Assembly (NCBI RefSeq): GCF_000185905.1
Contig: NC_014923.1
Coordinates: 3,123,501 to 3,187,500 of the forward strand
Length of the DNA: 64,000 nucleotides
Direction: 5' to 3'
Origin: Mesorhizobium ciceri biovar biserrulae WSM1271
GTDB taxonomy: Bacteria; Pseudomonadota; Alphaproteobacteria; Rhizobiales; Rhizobiaceae
A program made the position numbers and the translations under genes. Under the pieces are notes generated by a model. That model did not search any database. It saw only the letters and a program-made list of their open reading frames with translations, and was not told the DNA's origin. Each line of letters opens with the position of its first letter. Within the stretch, counting starts at the first letter, position 1. Below, one piece after another: positions 26,263-33,729 of the stretch.

Positions 26263-27153
26263 TCACACCGGCCGGTAAACCTTCTCCGCCGTGTTCCAGA
26301 AGATATCCGCCTCGGCCACAGCACCATGCTTGGCCACCGCGTCGCGGTGCGCCTTGATCAGCTCAGCGTGGCTGGTCCACAGCTTCTCGATCGGGAAGTT
26401 CGAGCCGAACATCAGATGGTCGGCGCCCAGGATATCGATCGCGTTGTCTACGACATAGGCGATCAGCAGGGGATCGTTGCGGTGGACGAAGGTGCCGAGG
26501 CCCGACAGCTTGGCGTAAAGATTGGGCGCCGCCGACAGCGTTTGCAGGCCTGCCTTCCAGGCCTCGGTGGTTTCCGGTTCCATGCCGGTCAGCATGCCTG
26601 CATGGGTGAGGATGAAATTCGTTTCGGGGTTCTCGCCGACCAGCGTCAGGCCGTCCTTCATCTGGGCGGGGAAGAGCTGCAGGTCGAAGGACAGGCCATA
26701 ATCCTTGAGCCGCGCCACATTGGCGCGCACTTTCGGGTCGATCACCTGATCGGCGGAGGCGGCGAAGCGGAAGGCCGGGGTCTCGTGCCAGTGCAACTGC
26801 ATGCGCACGCCGCGCAGCAGCTTGTATTTCATCAAGCGATCGATCTGAGGCCTGATATCGTCGACGGTCATGTCGGTGTAGCCGACGATGGCATGCGGCC
26901 AGCCGGTTTCGTCGGACGTCTTCTGCAGGAAAGCGACTTCCTTCTCGAAATCCTCCTTGGCCCAGTTGGTCTGGACGTAGACGGCCTTCTCGACGCCTGA
27001 ATCCCTCTGGTCTTCGAGAAATTCCTCGATCGGATAGTCGCGCCGGATCGGTTCGTAGGGGCCGAAGATGCGCGGCACCATCGGTCCGACCAGCCATGGC
27101 TGGTCCTGTTGGCGCCAGATGTGAAAATGTGCGTCGATGGTTTTCTGCATCAT
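26263..27153 (-). CDS. Amidohydrolase-family metal-dependent hydrolase (2-pyrone-4,6-dicarboxylate lactonase-like)
   Basis: A 296-residue TIM-barrel hydrolase. The N-terminal metal motif DAHFHIW (residues 7-13), a central LHWHETPAF, FILTHAGM (metal His near 190) and MFGSNFPIEKLW (catalytic Asp position occupied by Asn, in the family's GSDxP) are visible. The Asp-to-Asn change is unusual and could reduce the usual hydrolytic chemistry. The start at 27153 overlaps the VWA gene stop by ATGA; a second ATG follows directly. It is the last gene of the molybdenum-hydroxylase operon and probably hydrolyses a product of that oxidation. Confidence 0.8.
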   Translation of the reverse strand: MMQKTIDAHFHIWRQQDQPWLVGPMVPRIFGPYEPIRRDYPIEEFLEDQRDSGVEKAVYVQTNWAKEDFEKEVAFLQKTSDETGWPHAIVGYTDMTVDDIRPQIDRLMKYKLLRGVRMQLHWHETPAFRFAASADQVIDPKVRANVARLKDYGLSFDLQLFPAQMKDGLTLVGENPETNFILTHAGMLTGMEPETTEAWKAGLQTLSAAPNLYAKLSGLGTFVHRNDPLLIAYVVDNAIDILGADHLMFGSNFPIEKLWTSHAELIKAHRDAVAKHGAVAEADIFWNTAEKVYRPV

Positions 27154-28286
27154 GAAACCCTCTTCCAGATTGTCGCCGCCGCCGGAGCAGGGCGGGCGAG
27201 CGACAGGATGAAATCGGTGAGACCGGCAAGCGACGAGCCGTCGACGAGATCGTCGAGGTCAGGCAGGATGGCGCGAAGTGCCGCCGTTGCCGGCCGGAAG
27301 CGCGGGTCGCCGGCCAAAGGTGTGGCCAGCGACAGCCGGAAGGCGCGGGCGCTCAGCCGCCGCATGGCTGTCTCCAACTCGGCATGATCGCCGCGTTCCA
27401 GCGCGTCGGACAGGATGACGATAGCGGCACCGCGTGCAAAGGCTGAAAAGCGCGGCACCGAGAGGAAAGCGAGCAGCGTCGGCCCCATCCGGGTGCCGCC
27501 GTCCCAATCGTCGACCTGGGCAGCGGCGCGGGCCAATGCCTGGTCGCGGTCGCGGATGCGCAATGCCGTGGTGATGCGGGTCAGCCGCGTGCCGAAGGTG
27601 AAGATTTCGGCGCGGTCGGCACCTTGCACGGCGGCATGCGCCAGCTTGAGATAGTCTGCGGTGTGCAGCTTCATCGAGCCGGAAACGTCGATCAGCAGCA
27701 GCAGCTTGCGCGGCACGGTCTGGCGGCGGCGCAGCAGCGGCGAGGGCACGTCGCCATCGGCGCTGACGATTTCCCGCAGCGACCGGCGCAGATCGAGCTT
27801 GCCGCGCGAATGCGTGCGCACGGTGCGGAACGAGCGGCGGGCGGGCAGGGCTGAAGCGAGCCTGCGGCGGAAAGCGGCAAGGTTGTCGTCGTCGCGCTTG
27901 AAATCGCGGGTACTCAGTTGTTCGGCTCCGGAAGAGAGTTCGCCACCTTCCTGATGGCTGATGACCTCGACCTCTTCCTGGCTCGCACCGCCATCATCCT
28001 TGATGCGGGTTTCCTCGTCGGCGTCGCCTTCGACCACGGCGGACCTGTTGCCATAGAAATGGCTCTGGAAATGCGCTTCGAATTCGTCGCGGCGGTCGGG
28101 CGGCGGCGCCAGCGTGGCAAGGGCGGCCTCGCGGATGTCCGCAATCGAGCGCGGCCCGAGCAACGTCACCGCCTGCATGAAACAGGAGACTTGCTCGGGG
28201 GCTATGGCAAAGCCGTAGCGGCGCAAGAGCCTGGCAAAATCCAGGAATGGCGAGGCGGCGCGGGGGAAGCTTGTTTCCCGCATCAT
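27150..28286 (-). CDS. VWA-domain protein, CoxE family
   Basis: A 378-residue cytoplasmic protein with a C-terminal von Willebrand A domain carrying a MIDAS motif (LLIDVSGSMKLHT, D-x-S-x-S) near residues 195-207, followed by GGTRMGPTLLAFL (conserved Thr/Gly loop) and VILSDALERGDH. CoxE and the MoxR-type AAA CoxD act together in maturing molybdenum hydroxylases such as CO dehydrogenase. The matching AAA gene is 202 bases upstream, with a palindromic repeat in between. The end of that repeat (AGAGGGGGG) is placed as the likely ribosome site for this gene. Confidence 0.85.
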   Translation of the reverse strand: MMRETSFPRAASPFLDFARLLRRYGFAIAPEQVSCFMQAVTLLGPRSIADIREAALATLAPPPDRRDEFEAHFQSHFYGNRSAVVEGDADEETRIKDDGGASQEEVEVISHQEGGELSSGAEQLSTRDFKRDDDNLAAFRRRLASALPARRSFRTVRTHSRGKLDLRRSLREIVSADGDVPSPLLRRRQTVPRKLLLLIDVSGSMKLHTADYLKLAHAAVQGADRAEIFTFGTRLTRITTALRIRDRDQALARAAAQVDDWDGGTRMGPTLLAFLSVPRFSAFARGAAIVILSDALERGDHAELETAMRRLSARAFRLSLATPLAGDPRFRPATAALRAILPDLDDLVDGSSLAGLTDFILSLARPAPAAATIWKRVS

Positions 28287-28291
28287 TCTGT

Positions 28292-28449
28292 GTCGCCCCC
28301 CTCTGTCCTGCCGGACATCTCCCCCTCAAGGGGGGAGATTGGCAGCTTCGGCGCTTCGCTCTGTTCGGCGACGTCAGCGATTAGCGAAAGCGGGGATGAC
28401 ATCCGATCTCCCCCCTTGAGGGGGAGATGTCCGGCAGGGCAGAGGGGGG
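28292..28449. repeat. Rhizobial palindromic repeat, family B, copy 1
   Basis: A 158-bp palindromic element whose ends read CCCCCCTCTG/CAGAGGGGGG, with inner arms CTGCCGGACATCTCCCCCTC and its complement. It separates the MoxR-type and CoxE-type genes. Copy 2 is at 62243-62401. Its left end lies 5 bases upstream of the CoxE-like start. Confidence 0.85.
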
Positions 28450-28488
28450 TGCTGTCCCGCCAGCTTTGCGGAATGCGCCAGTCGCGGC

Positions 28489-29370
28489 TCACGCCAGCGC
28501 CTCCTCGACAATCCGGCCAAGCTCCGGCGCGATGTAGGAGAGGTCTTCCTCGTCCTTGATCAACACGCCGATGGCGCGGCGGAAGGCTTCCGGCCACGGG
28601 CTGCCGCCCTTCTCCAGGATGGTCGCGGCATTGGCCCATTCGACGGCCTCGGCAATACCCGGCGGCTTGGCCAGCGGCCGGGCGCGGATGGTCTGCACGG
28701 CCGCCGCCACTGCGCGCGCCGTTGCTTGCGCCACATCGCCGGCGCGCAGCATGATGATGGCGGCCTCGCGCTCGGCGTCGGGATAGCCGATCCAGTGGTA
28801 GACACAGCGGCGGCGCAGCGCCTCGGCAAGCTCGCGGGTGCGGTTCGAGGTCAGGATGACGATCGGCTGTGCCGTGGCGCGGATCGTGCCGCGTTCGGGA
28901 ATGCTGATCTGGAAATCGGAGAGGAATTCCAGAAGCAGCGCCTCGAATTCATGATCCGAGCGGTCGATCTCGTCGACCAGCAGCACGCGCTGTTCCGGCG
29001 CCTTCAGCACCTGCAGCAGCGGCCGGGCGATCAGGAAACGGTCTTCGTAGATGTCGATCTCATGCTCGCCGGCGTGGCGGATGGCGAGCAGCTGGCGTTG
29101 ATAATTCCATTCGTAGAGCGCGTGCGCGGCGTCGATGCCTTCATAGCATTGCAGCCGCACCAGATCGCGGCCGAGCAGCGCGGCGATCGCCTTGGCCGCT
29201 TCCGTCTTGCCGACGCCTGGTGCGCCTTCGAGCAGCAGCGGCTTCCCCAGCCGGATCGCCAGGAAGATCGCGGTCGCAAGACTGTCGTCGGCCAGATAGC
29301 GCGAGGCGGCAAGATGCTGCGCCACCGCCTCCGGTGAGATTGCGACAGTCTCGGCGCTTGTCCCGTTCAT
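28489..29370 (-). CDS. MoxR-type AAA ATPase, CoxD family
   Basis: A 293-residue AAA+ protein: Walker A GAPGVGKTEA (near residues 55-64), Walker B LLVDEIDRSD (near 138-147), sensor 1 ILTSNRTREL (near 180) and a sensor 2 region. The length fits MoxR/CoxD proteins. It is encoded 7 bases downstream of the second molybdenum-subunit gene. CoxD-type ATPases act with CoxE VWA partners on the molybdenum enzyme active site. Because the enzyme here is not of the CO dehydrogenase type, the exact maturation step is open. Confidence 0.88.
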   Translation of the reverse strand: MNGTSAETVAISPEAVAQHLAASRYLADDSLATAIFLAIRLGKPLLLEGAPGVGKTEAAKAIAALLGRDLVRLQCYEGIDAAHALYEWNYQRQLLAIRHAGEHEIDIYEDRFLIARPLLQVLKAPEQRVLLVDEIDRSDHEFEALLLEFLSDFQISIPERGTIRATAQPIVILTSNRTRELAEALRRRCVYHWIGYPDAEREAAIIMLRAGDVAQATARAVAAAVQTIRARPLAKPPGIAEAVEWANAATILEKGGSPWPEAFRRAIGVLIKDEEDLSYIAPELGRIVEEALA

Positions 29371-29377
29371 TCCAGCC

Positions 29378-30382
29378 TCAGTTCGCCGCTTGCGCCTTCA
29401 GCGCGCGCAGGACGCGCTCCGGCGTGATCGGCAGCGTGTCGATGCGCACGCCGACAGCGTCGAAGACGGCATTGGCGACCGCCGGGATCTGCGGGTTGGC
29501 GCACATTTCGCCCGGCCCCTTGGCGCCGTATGGCCCGTCCGCCGATGGCCGCTCCAGCACGATGATCTCGGTCTCGGCGAGGTCGCCGGGGCCGGGCATC
29601 AGATACTGGTTGAAGTCGGTGCCGCCATGGTCGCGGTTGGGATAATAGGGCTCGGTCGTCTCGTAGAGCGCGTGGCTGATGCCCATCCACGAACCGCCGA
29701 CCAGTTGCTGTTCGACCATTTTCGGGTTCAGCGCGCGGCCGATCTCGAAGACGTTCTTCACAGTCAGCACGGTGACCTCGCCGGTCTCGTCGTCGACCTC
29801 GACCTCGGCCACGGTGCAGGCATGCGCGTAGCAGGTCGACGGCTTCATCGCGCCGGTTTCTTTCTCCGGATAGGAGCGCGGAATCAGGAACATGCCGCGG
29901 CCCGAGATCGAGCGGCCGCGCTTGAAATGCGCCGACAGCGCGACATCGAAGATCGAGATCGATTTTTGCGGGGCGCCCTTGACCAGGATGTTGCCCTGGC
30001 CGTCTGTCTCGAGGTCGGAGGCGTTCACCTCCAGTTCCTCGGCGGCCACTTCCAGCATCACCTGCCGCGCTTCCCTTGCCGCCTGGATGACGGCGTTGCC
30101 GGCGCGGTGCGTACCGCGCGAGGCGAAGGTGCCCATGCAGTGCGGGCCGGTGTCGGTGTCGGCGGTGTCGACGACGACGCGGTCTGTCGGCACGCCGATG
30201 GTCTCGGCGCAGATCTGCGCCATGATCTGCTTCATGCCCTGGCCGAGATCGACGGAGGACAATGTCACCATGAAATTGCCTGTTGGCGTCGAGTGCACCA
30301 GCGCCTGCGTTGGGTCGCCGCCGAGGTTCATGCCGGTGGGATAGTTGATCGCGGCAACGCCGCGTCCGCGCCTGATCGCCAT
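29378..30382 (-). CDS. Molybdenum hydroxylase, C-terminal part of the Mo-cofactor subunit (separate polypeptide)
   Basis: A 334-residue protein matching the second molybdopterin domain of xanthine-dehydrogenase-family large subunits: SSVDLGQGMKQIMAQI (GQG loop, near residue 48), GTFASRGTHRAGNAV, NPKMVEQQLVGG and GPYGAKGPGEM with the catalytic Glu at about 292. The ATG at 30382 lies one base after the stop of the first half (30384), with GGGAG at proper spacing. The frame of this gene is closed by a TGA 12 bases above the ATG, so this looks like an evolved two-gene split. Clostridial nicotinate dehydrogenase also has its molybdenum subunit in two chains. Confidence 0.82.
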   Translation of the reverse strand: MAIRRGRGVAAINYPTGMNLGGDPTQALVHSTPTGNFMVTLSSVDLGQGMKQIMAQICAETIGVPTDRVVVDTADTDTGPHCMGTFASRGTHRAGNAVIQAAREARQVMLEVAAEELEVNASDLETDGQGNILVKGAPQKSISIFDVALSAHFKRGRSISGRGMFLIPRSYPEKETGAMKPSTCYAHACTVAEVEVDDETGEVTVLTVKNVFEIGRALNPKMVEQQLVGGSWMGISHALYETTEPYYPNRDHGGTDFNQYLMPGPGDLAETEIIVLERPSADGPYGAKGPGEMCANPQIPAVANAVFDAVGVRIDTLPITPERVLRALKAQAAN

Positions 30383-30383
30383 C

Positions 30384-31751
30384 TCAAGCTCCCTTCACGT
30401 AGGAGGACATCGCCAGGTACTTTTCCGCCACCGGCCAGTTGGCGGCGCGCGAAGCTTCCTGCATGCATTCGATTAGTGCGGCGCCCTCTGTCGGCTGGCG
30501 GTGCGCTTTCATATCACCGTCGCGATAGGCGTTGATGAAGCGGAATTCGAGCGGATCCATGCCGATCAGGCGCGCCAGCTTGTCCATCTGCACCTCCAGC
30601 GCGAAATCGCCGATGGTGACGCCGAAGCCGCGCATGGCCGACGACGGCGTGCGGTTGGTGTAGACGCAGTAGGTGTCGATCCAGACGTTCGGAATAGTGT
30701 AGGGACCGGGATAATGCCCCGCGCCCTTCTGCGCGCCATAGGGCGAGTGGCGCGAATAGGCGCCGGCATCGGTGTATCCGGTGACCTTGCGCGCGACGAT
30801 GCGGCCATCTTTCATGACGCCGTCCTTGATGACGACCTTTTCAGCGGCGCGCGGCGACGAGATCTGCATCTCCTCCTCGCGGCTGTAGATAAAACAGACT
30901 GGTCGTCCTGTTAGTTTTGCGCCGAGGATGGCGATCGGCTCGACGATGACGTCGACCTTGCCGCCAAAACCGCCGCCGACTGTGCCGCCGACGAAATGCA
31001 ATTTGCTGCCCGGCATCTGCAGGATGATCGAGGTGTTGTCGAGCGTGAAGAACATCGCCTGCGTGTTGGTGTAGCAGGTGAAGCGGTCATTGCCCTCGGG
31101 CGCCACCACGCAGCCGGTGGTCTCGGTCGGCGCGTGCTCGATCGGCGAAGACTGGTAGCTCTGCTCCAGTATGTGGTCGGCGCCGGCGAAGCCCGCCTCG
31201 ACATCGCCGAAGCGCACCTTACGGCACTCGCCGCTATCATAGAGGTAATAATTCTGGCCGTGATATTCGTTGACCAGCGGCGCGTCGGGTTTCAGCGCCT
31301 CTTCCATGTCGAAGACGGCCGGCAGCACCTCATAGTCGACCTTGACCTTGGCTGCGGCCTCTTGTGCCGCGCGCTCGGTTTCGGCCAGCACCGCCACCAC
31401 GGCCTCGCCCTTCCAGCGCACCTTGCCGTCGGCAAGCACCGTCTCGTCCTCCGGCCCGATCTGGATCAGGATCAGGATGGTGTAGACATTGTGCGGCACG
31501 TCCTTGGCGGTCAGAATTTTCACCACGCCCGGATGTTTTTCCGCCTCCGAGGTGTCGATCGAACGGATGCGGGCATGGTGATGCGGGCTGCGCACCATCT
31601 TCAGGTGCAGCATGCCGGGGAAATTGCGGTCGGCGAAAAAGGCGGTCTTGCCGGTGACATGGCCAGGCGAATCCGAGCGCGGCCTTGGCTGGCCGATCTC
31701 GTGCAAATCGTCCTTGCGGAGATCGGCGAAGTAGTTCTTGCGCAGTTCCAT
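30384..31751 (-). CDS. Molybdenum hydroxylase, N-terminal part of the Mo-cofactor subunit (separate polypeptide)
   Basis: A 455-residue protein covering the a/b hammerhead domain (SDSPGHVTGKTAFFADR near residues 26-42) and the first molybdopterin domain, with GGTVGGGFGGK (255-265) and AMRGFG (372-377). The last is the xanthine dehydrogenase-type loop, not the AYxCSFR loop of form I CO dehydrogenase, so the substrate is likely a heterocycle or aldehyde. It ends where a fused subunit (about 750-780 residues) would continue into the next protein. It follows the 2Fe-2S gene by 13 bases. Confidence 0.85.
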   Translation of the reverse strand: MELRKNYFADLRKDDLHEIGQPRPRSDSPGHVTGKTAFFADRNFPGMLHLKMVRSPHHHARIRSIDTSEAEKHPGVVKILTAKDVPHNVYTILILIQIGPEDETVLADGKVRWKGEAVVAVLAETERAAQEAAAKVKVDYEVLPAVFDMEEALKPDAPLVNEYHGQNYYLYDSGECRKVRFGDVEAGFAGADHILEQSYQSSPIEHAPTETTGCVVAPEGNDRFTCYTNTQAMFFTLDNTSIILQMPGSKLHFVGGTVGGGFGGKVDVIVEPIAILGAKLTGRPVCFIYSREEEMQISSPRAAEKVVIKDGVMKDGRIVARKVTGYTDAGAYSRHSPYGAQKGAGHYPGPYTIPNVWIDTYCVYTNRTPSSAMRGFGVTIGDFALEVQMDKLARLIGMDPLEFRFINAYRDGDMKAHRQPTEGAALIECMQEASRAANWPVAEKYLAMSSYVKGA

Positions 31752-31764
31752 TGTTTTGGACCCC

Positions 31765-32247
31765 TCAGGCCGCGTTCTGCGAATTGGCGCGGGCGGCGGT
31801 CAGCACCGCCTGGATGATCGGCTCGTAACCGGTGCAGCGGCAGATGTTGCCCGACAGCGCCTCGACTACCTCGTCGCGGCTGGGATTGGGCGTGTGGTCG
31901 AGCAGCGCCTTGGCCGCCATGATCATGCCCGGCGTGCAGAAGCCGCATTGCGTGGCGAACGTGTCGAGGAAGGCCCGCTGCAACGGGTGCAGCACGCCGC
32001 CTTCCGCAAGACCGGATGTCGTGGTGATGGTTGCACCATTGCAGGTCTCGGCCAGCGTCAGGCAGGAGAGCCGGAGTTCGCCGTCGATGATGACCGAACA
32101 GGCACCACAAGTGCCCTGATGGCAGCCGCCCTTCGGCGAGGTGTCACCGATCTTGTCGCGCAGCGCCTGAAGCAGCGTAGTGCCGCTATCGATAAATTCG
32201 GCCTTTTCAGAACCGTTGAGCGTGAACTGAACCGGGATCTTTGCCAT
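31765..32247 (-). CDS. Molybdenum hydroxylase, 2Fe-2S subunit (CoxS/XdhC-like)
   Basis: A 160-residue iron-sulfur protein with two clusters. The plant-type ferredoxin domain has GCHQGTCGACSV..LSC (about residues 41-62), and the helical domain has CGFCTPGM and GNICRCTGYE (about 100-140). All eight Cys are present. The start follows GGAGGAAAAC. It carries electrons between the Mo site and FAD, and its gene sits between the FAD and Mo-subunit genes. Confidence 0.92.
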   Translation of the reverse strand: MAKIPVQFTLNGSEKAEFIDSGTTLLQALRDKIGDTSPKGGCHQGTCGACSVIIDGELRLSCLTLAETCNGATITTTSGLAEGGVLHPLQRAFLDTFATQCGFCTPGMIMAAKALLDHTPNPSRDEVVEALSGNICRCTGYEPIIQAVLTAARANSQNAA

Positions 32248-32306
32248 GTTTTCCTCCTTGCGCGCCTGCCCGAACCAGCGGACAGACGCGCGCCCCCGAA
32301 CAAATA

Positions 32307-33101
32307 TTATGCGAGCAGCAACCGGCCGAGATGAACCGGCAGGACTTCGGCGCGATACCAGGCGCTGGCGATCGGGTCGGTGATGGGCGAGGTGCCATCA
32401 CCGGCCGCGGCCAAGGCCGGCGCGATGCCGTCAGCGGTCAGCGTTCGGCCGATCAGCGCTTTTTCCGCCGCCCTGGCGCGCATGGGCCGATCCGCCATGC
32501 AGCCGAGCGCGATCCGCGCCGAGGTCACGGTGCCATCCGACGACAGTTCCAGAGCACCGGCTATGCTGAGCACGGAGACGCCCTTGGGCTTGACCCTCGA
32601 CACTTTCAGGAAGCGGAAACTGTCGGCCTTCGGAAGCGTGAAGCTCACGGAAGTGACGACGGCGCGGCTGCCGTCCCGATTGGCCAGGAAGGTCTCGATC
32701 GGCGTTTCGCCGCCATCGGTGCTGACCGTCGCATCGAGCGCCAACAGGGCAACGGCGAAATCGCCATAGGGGGCCGGGGCAAAAAGATTGCCGCCGACGG
32801 TCGCCATGTTGCGGATGGCCGGGCCGCCGACGGCGCGGGCGGCCTTGGCGAGCGTGCCGAGCTCCGGATGGCCGGCGATCGCCGCCATGGTCACCGAAGC
32901 GCCGATGCAGACTTTATCGCCGGCAACGGCGATGGTGGACAGGGACGGCTCGGTCGACCTGATAAGGCCGGAAACCGAAACGTCGCCTTCATTGGCCGCG
33001 CGGACGACCAGCGTGCCGCCACCGAGATAGCGGGTGCCGGCCGCCTTCAGTGCCGCGTTCGCGGCTTTCACCGTTGCAAAAGTCTGCAGTGCCAGCGCCA
33101 T
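32307..33101 (-). CDS. Molybdenum hydroxylase, FAD-binding subunit (CoxM-like)
   Basis: A 264-residue flavoprotein. The FAD motifs are the N-terminal AAGTRYLGGGTLVVRA (family form AGGxxL) near residues 20-35 and ATVGGNLFAP near 100-109, plus the C-terminal CO-dehydrogenase flavoprotein domain (VLSIAGALELSSDGT). It is slightly shorter than the usual 270-290. The gene lies 13 bases downstream of the SRPBCC gene. It completes a four-chain enzyme (FAD, FeS, two Mo chains). Confidence 0.9.
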   Translation of the reverse strand: MALALQTFATVKAANAALKAAGTRYLGGGTLVVRAANEGDVSVSGLIRSTEPSLSTIAVAGDKVCIGASVTMAAIAGHPELGTLAKAARAVGGPAIRNMATVGGNLFAPAPYGDFAVALLALDATVSTDGGETPIETFLANRDGSRAVVTSVSFTLPKADSFRFLKVSRVKPKGVSVLSIAGALELSSDGTVTSARIALGCMADRPMRARAAEKALIGRTLTADGIAPALAAAGDGTSPITDPIASAWYRAEVLPVHLGRLLLA

Positions 33102-33114
33102 GGTCTGGCTCCTG

Positions 33115-33558
33115 TCAGCTCTGGCCGGCGAAATGGCTTTTCAGGGCATTGAAGCCGCCCTGAAAGACATTGGCGCCCATGCCCTCGGCCAGCTTGTCTG
33201 CCTCCTCGGGGGCGGCGTCGAAGCTGGCGGTCCATTCGGCGTAGGTGCGGTCGCCATCGGTCACGCGCCGCAGCTGCAGGGTCGCCTTGTGGTTGGTCAG
33301 CGGCTGCGGCGTCTCGAGGATGGAGTAGCTGACCAGGAAATTCTGATCGGAGAAGTCGAGCAGCTTTTCGCGCAGGCGGGCGCCGCTGGCGAGCTGGAAA
33401 TTGCGCACGCAGCCGATTGTGGTGGCATCCTTGCCGTCTTCAATGTGGCTTTCCACCATGCGCGGATGCCAGTCCGGCAGCCCGTTGAAGTCGCGTATGC
33501 GCGCCCAGACCTTTTCGACCGGCGCGTCGATGACGCTGGAGATGGTGACTTTGGCCAT
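33115..33558 (-). CDS. SRPBCC-family protein (polyketide cyclase/CoxG-like lipid- or ligand-binding fold)
   Basis: A 147-residue START/Bet v 1-like protein: VTISSVIDAPVEKVWARIRDFNGLPDWHP is the typical entry, and the C-terminal helix GGFNALKSHFAG closes the cavity. CoxG in CO dehydrogenase clusters has the same fold and tethers the enzyme to the membrane; this copy lacks an obvious membrane tail. It is the first gene of the operon, and a ribosome site AAGGGAA precedes ATG 33558. The upstream region carries a direct-repeat operator and a tandem repeat. Confidence 0.78.
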   Translation of the reverse strand: MAKVTISSVIDAPVEKVWARIRDFNGLPDWHPRMVESHIEDGKDATTIGCVRNFQLASGARLREKLLDFSDQNFLVSYSILETPQPLTNHKATLQLRRVTDGDRTYAEWTASFDAAPEEADKLAEGMGANVFQGGFNALKSHFAGQS

Positions 33559-33620
33559 TCAAAATGTTCCCTTGCAAAAGCGATCCGGTGCAAGGGTAGG
33601 GCGGCCATTTCAGCGACGCT

Positions 33621-33657
33621 TATCAATGCGTCTTGAGCGCCTATCAAGGAGTCTGAA
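33621..33657. promoter_or_regulatory. Candidate AraC-family operator (two direct half-sites)
   Basis: Two direct half-sites, TATCAATGCGTCTTGA (from 33621) and TATCAAGGAGTCTGAA (from 33642), match in 13 of 16 positions and are exactly 21 bp apart, the two-turn spacing used by AraC-type regulators. They lie 63-99 bases upstream of the SRPBCC start. An AraC-family gene is adjacent. Confidence 0.55.
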
Positions 33658-33725
33658 AAAGGGCGGGGAGTCTGAAAAAGGGCGGGGAGTCTGAAAAAGG
33701 GCGGGGAGTCTGAAAAAAGGGCGGC
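33649..33725. repeat. Four-copy tandem repeat of a 19-bp unit
   Basis: The unit GAGTCTGAAAAAGGGCGGG occurs four times in tandem from 33649; the last copy has one extra A. The GAGTCTGAA part is also the end of the second AraC-type half-site, so the array seems to have grown from the operator. No spacers, hence not CRISPR. Confidence 0.9.
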
Positions 33726-33729
33726 TGGC

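Noticed and set aside
28283..28639. Minus-strand frame running through family B repeat into the MoxR-type gene
   Set aside because: It is translation of the repeat and an alternative frame of the MoxR-type gene.
30380..30390. Reading the two Mo-subunit genes as one gene with a sequencing frameshift
   Set aside because: The second frame is closed by a TGA 12 bases above its ATG and the first by its own TGA; a ribosome site lies between. One would need an error in a very small window. Not fully excluded.
30384..33101. Form I CO dehydrogenase (coxMSL)
   Set aside because: The large subunit has AMRGFG instead of the AYxCSFR loop, and the Mo subunit is split; CoxD/E-like partners alone do not prove CO oxidation.
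33649..33725. CRISPR array
   Set aside because: The units are directly adjacent with no spacers, and there are no cas genes.
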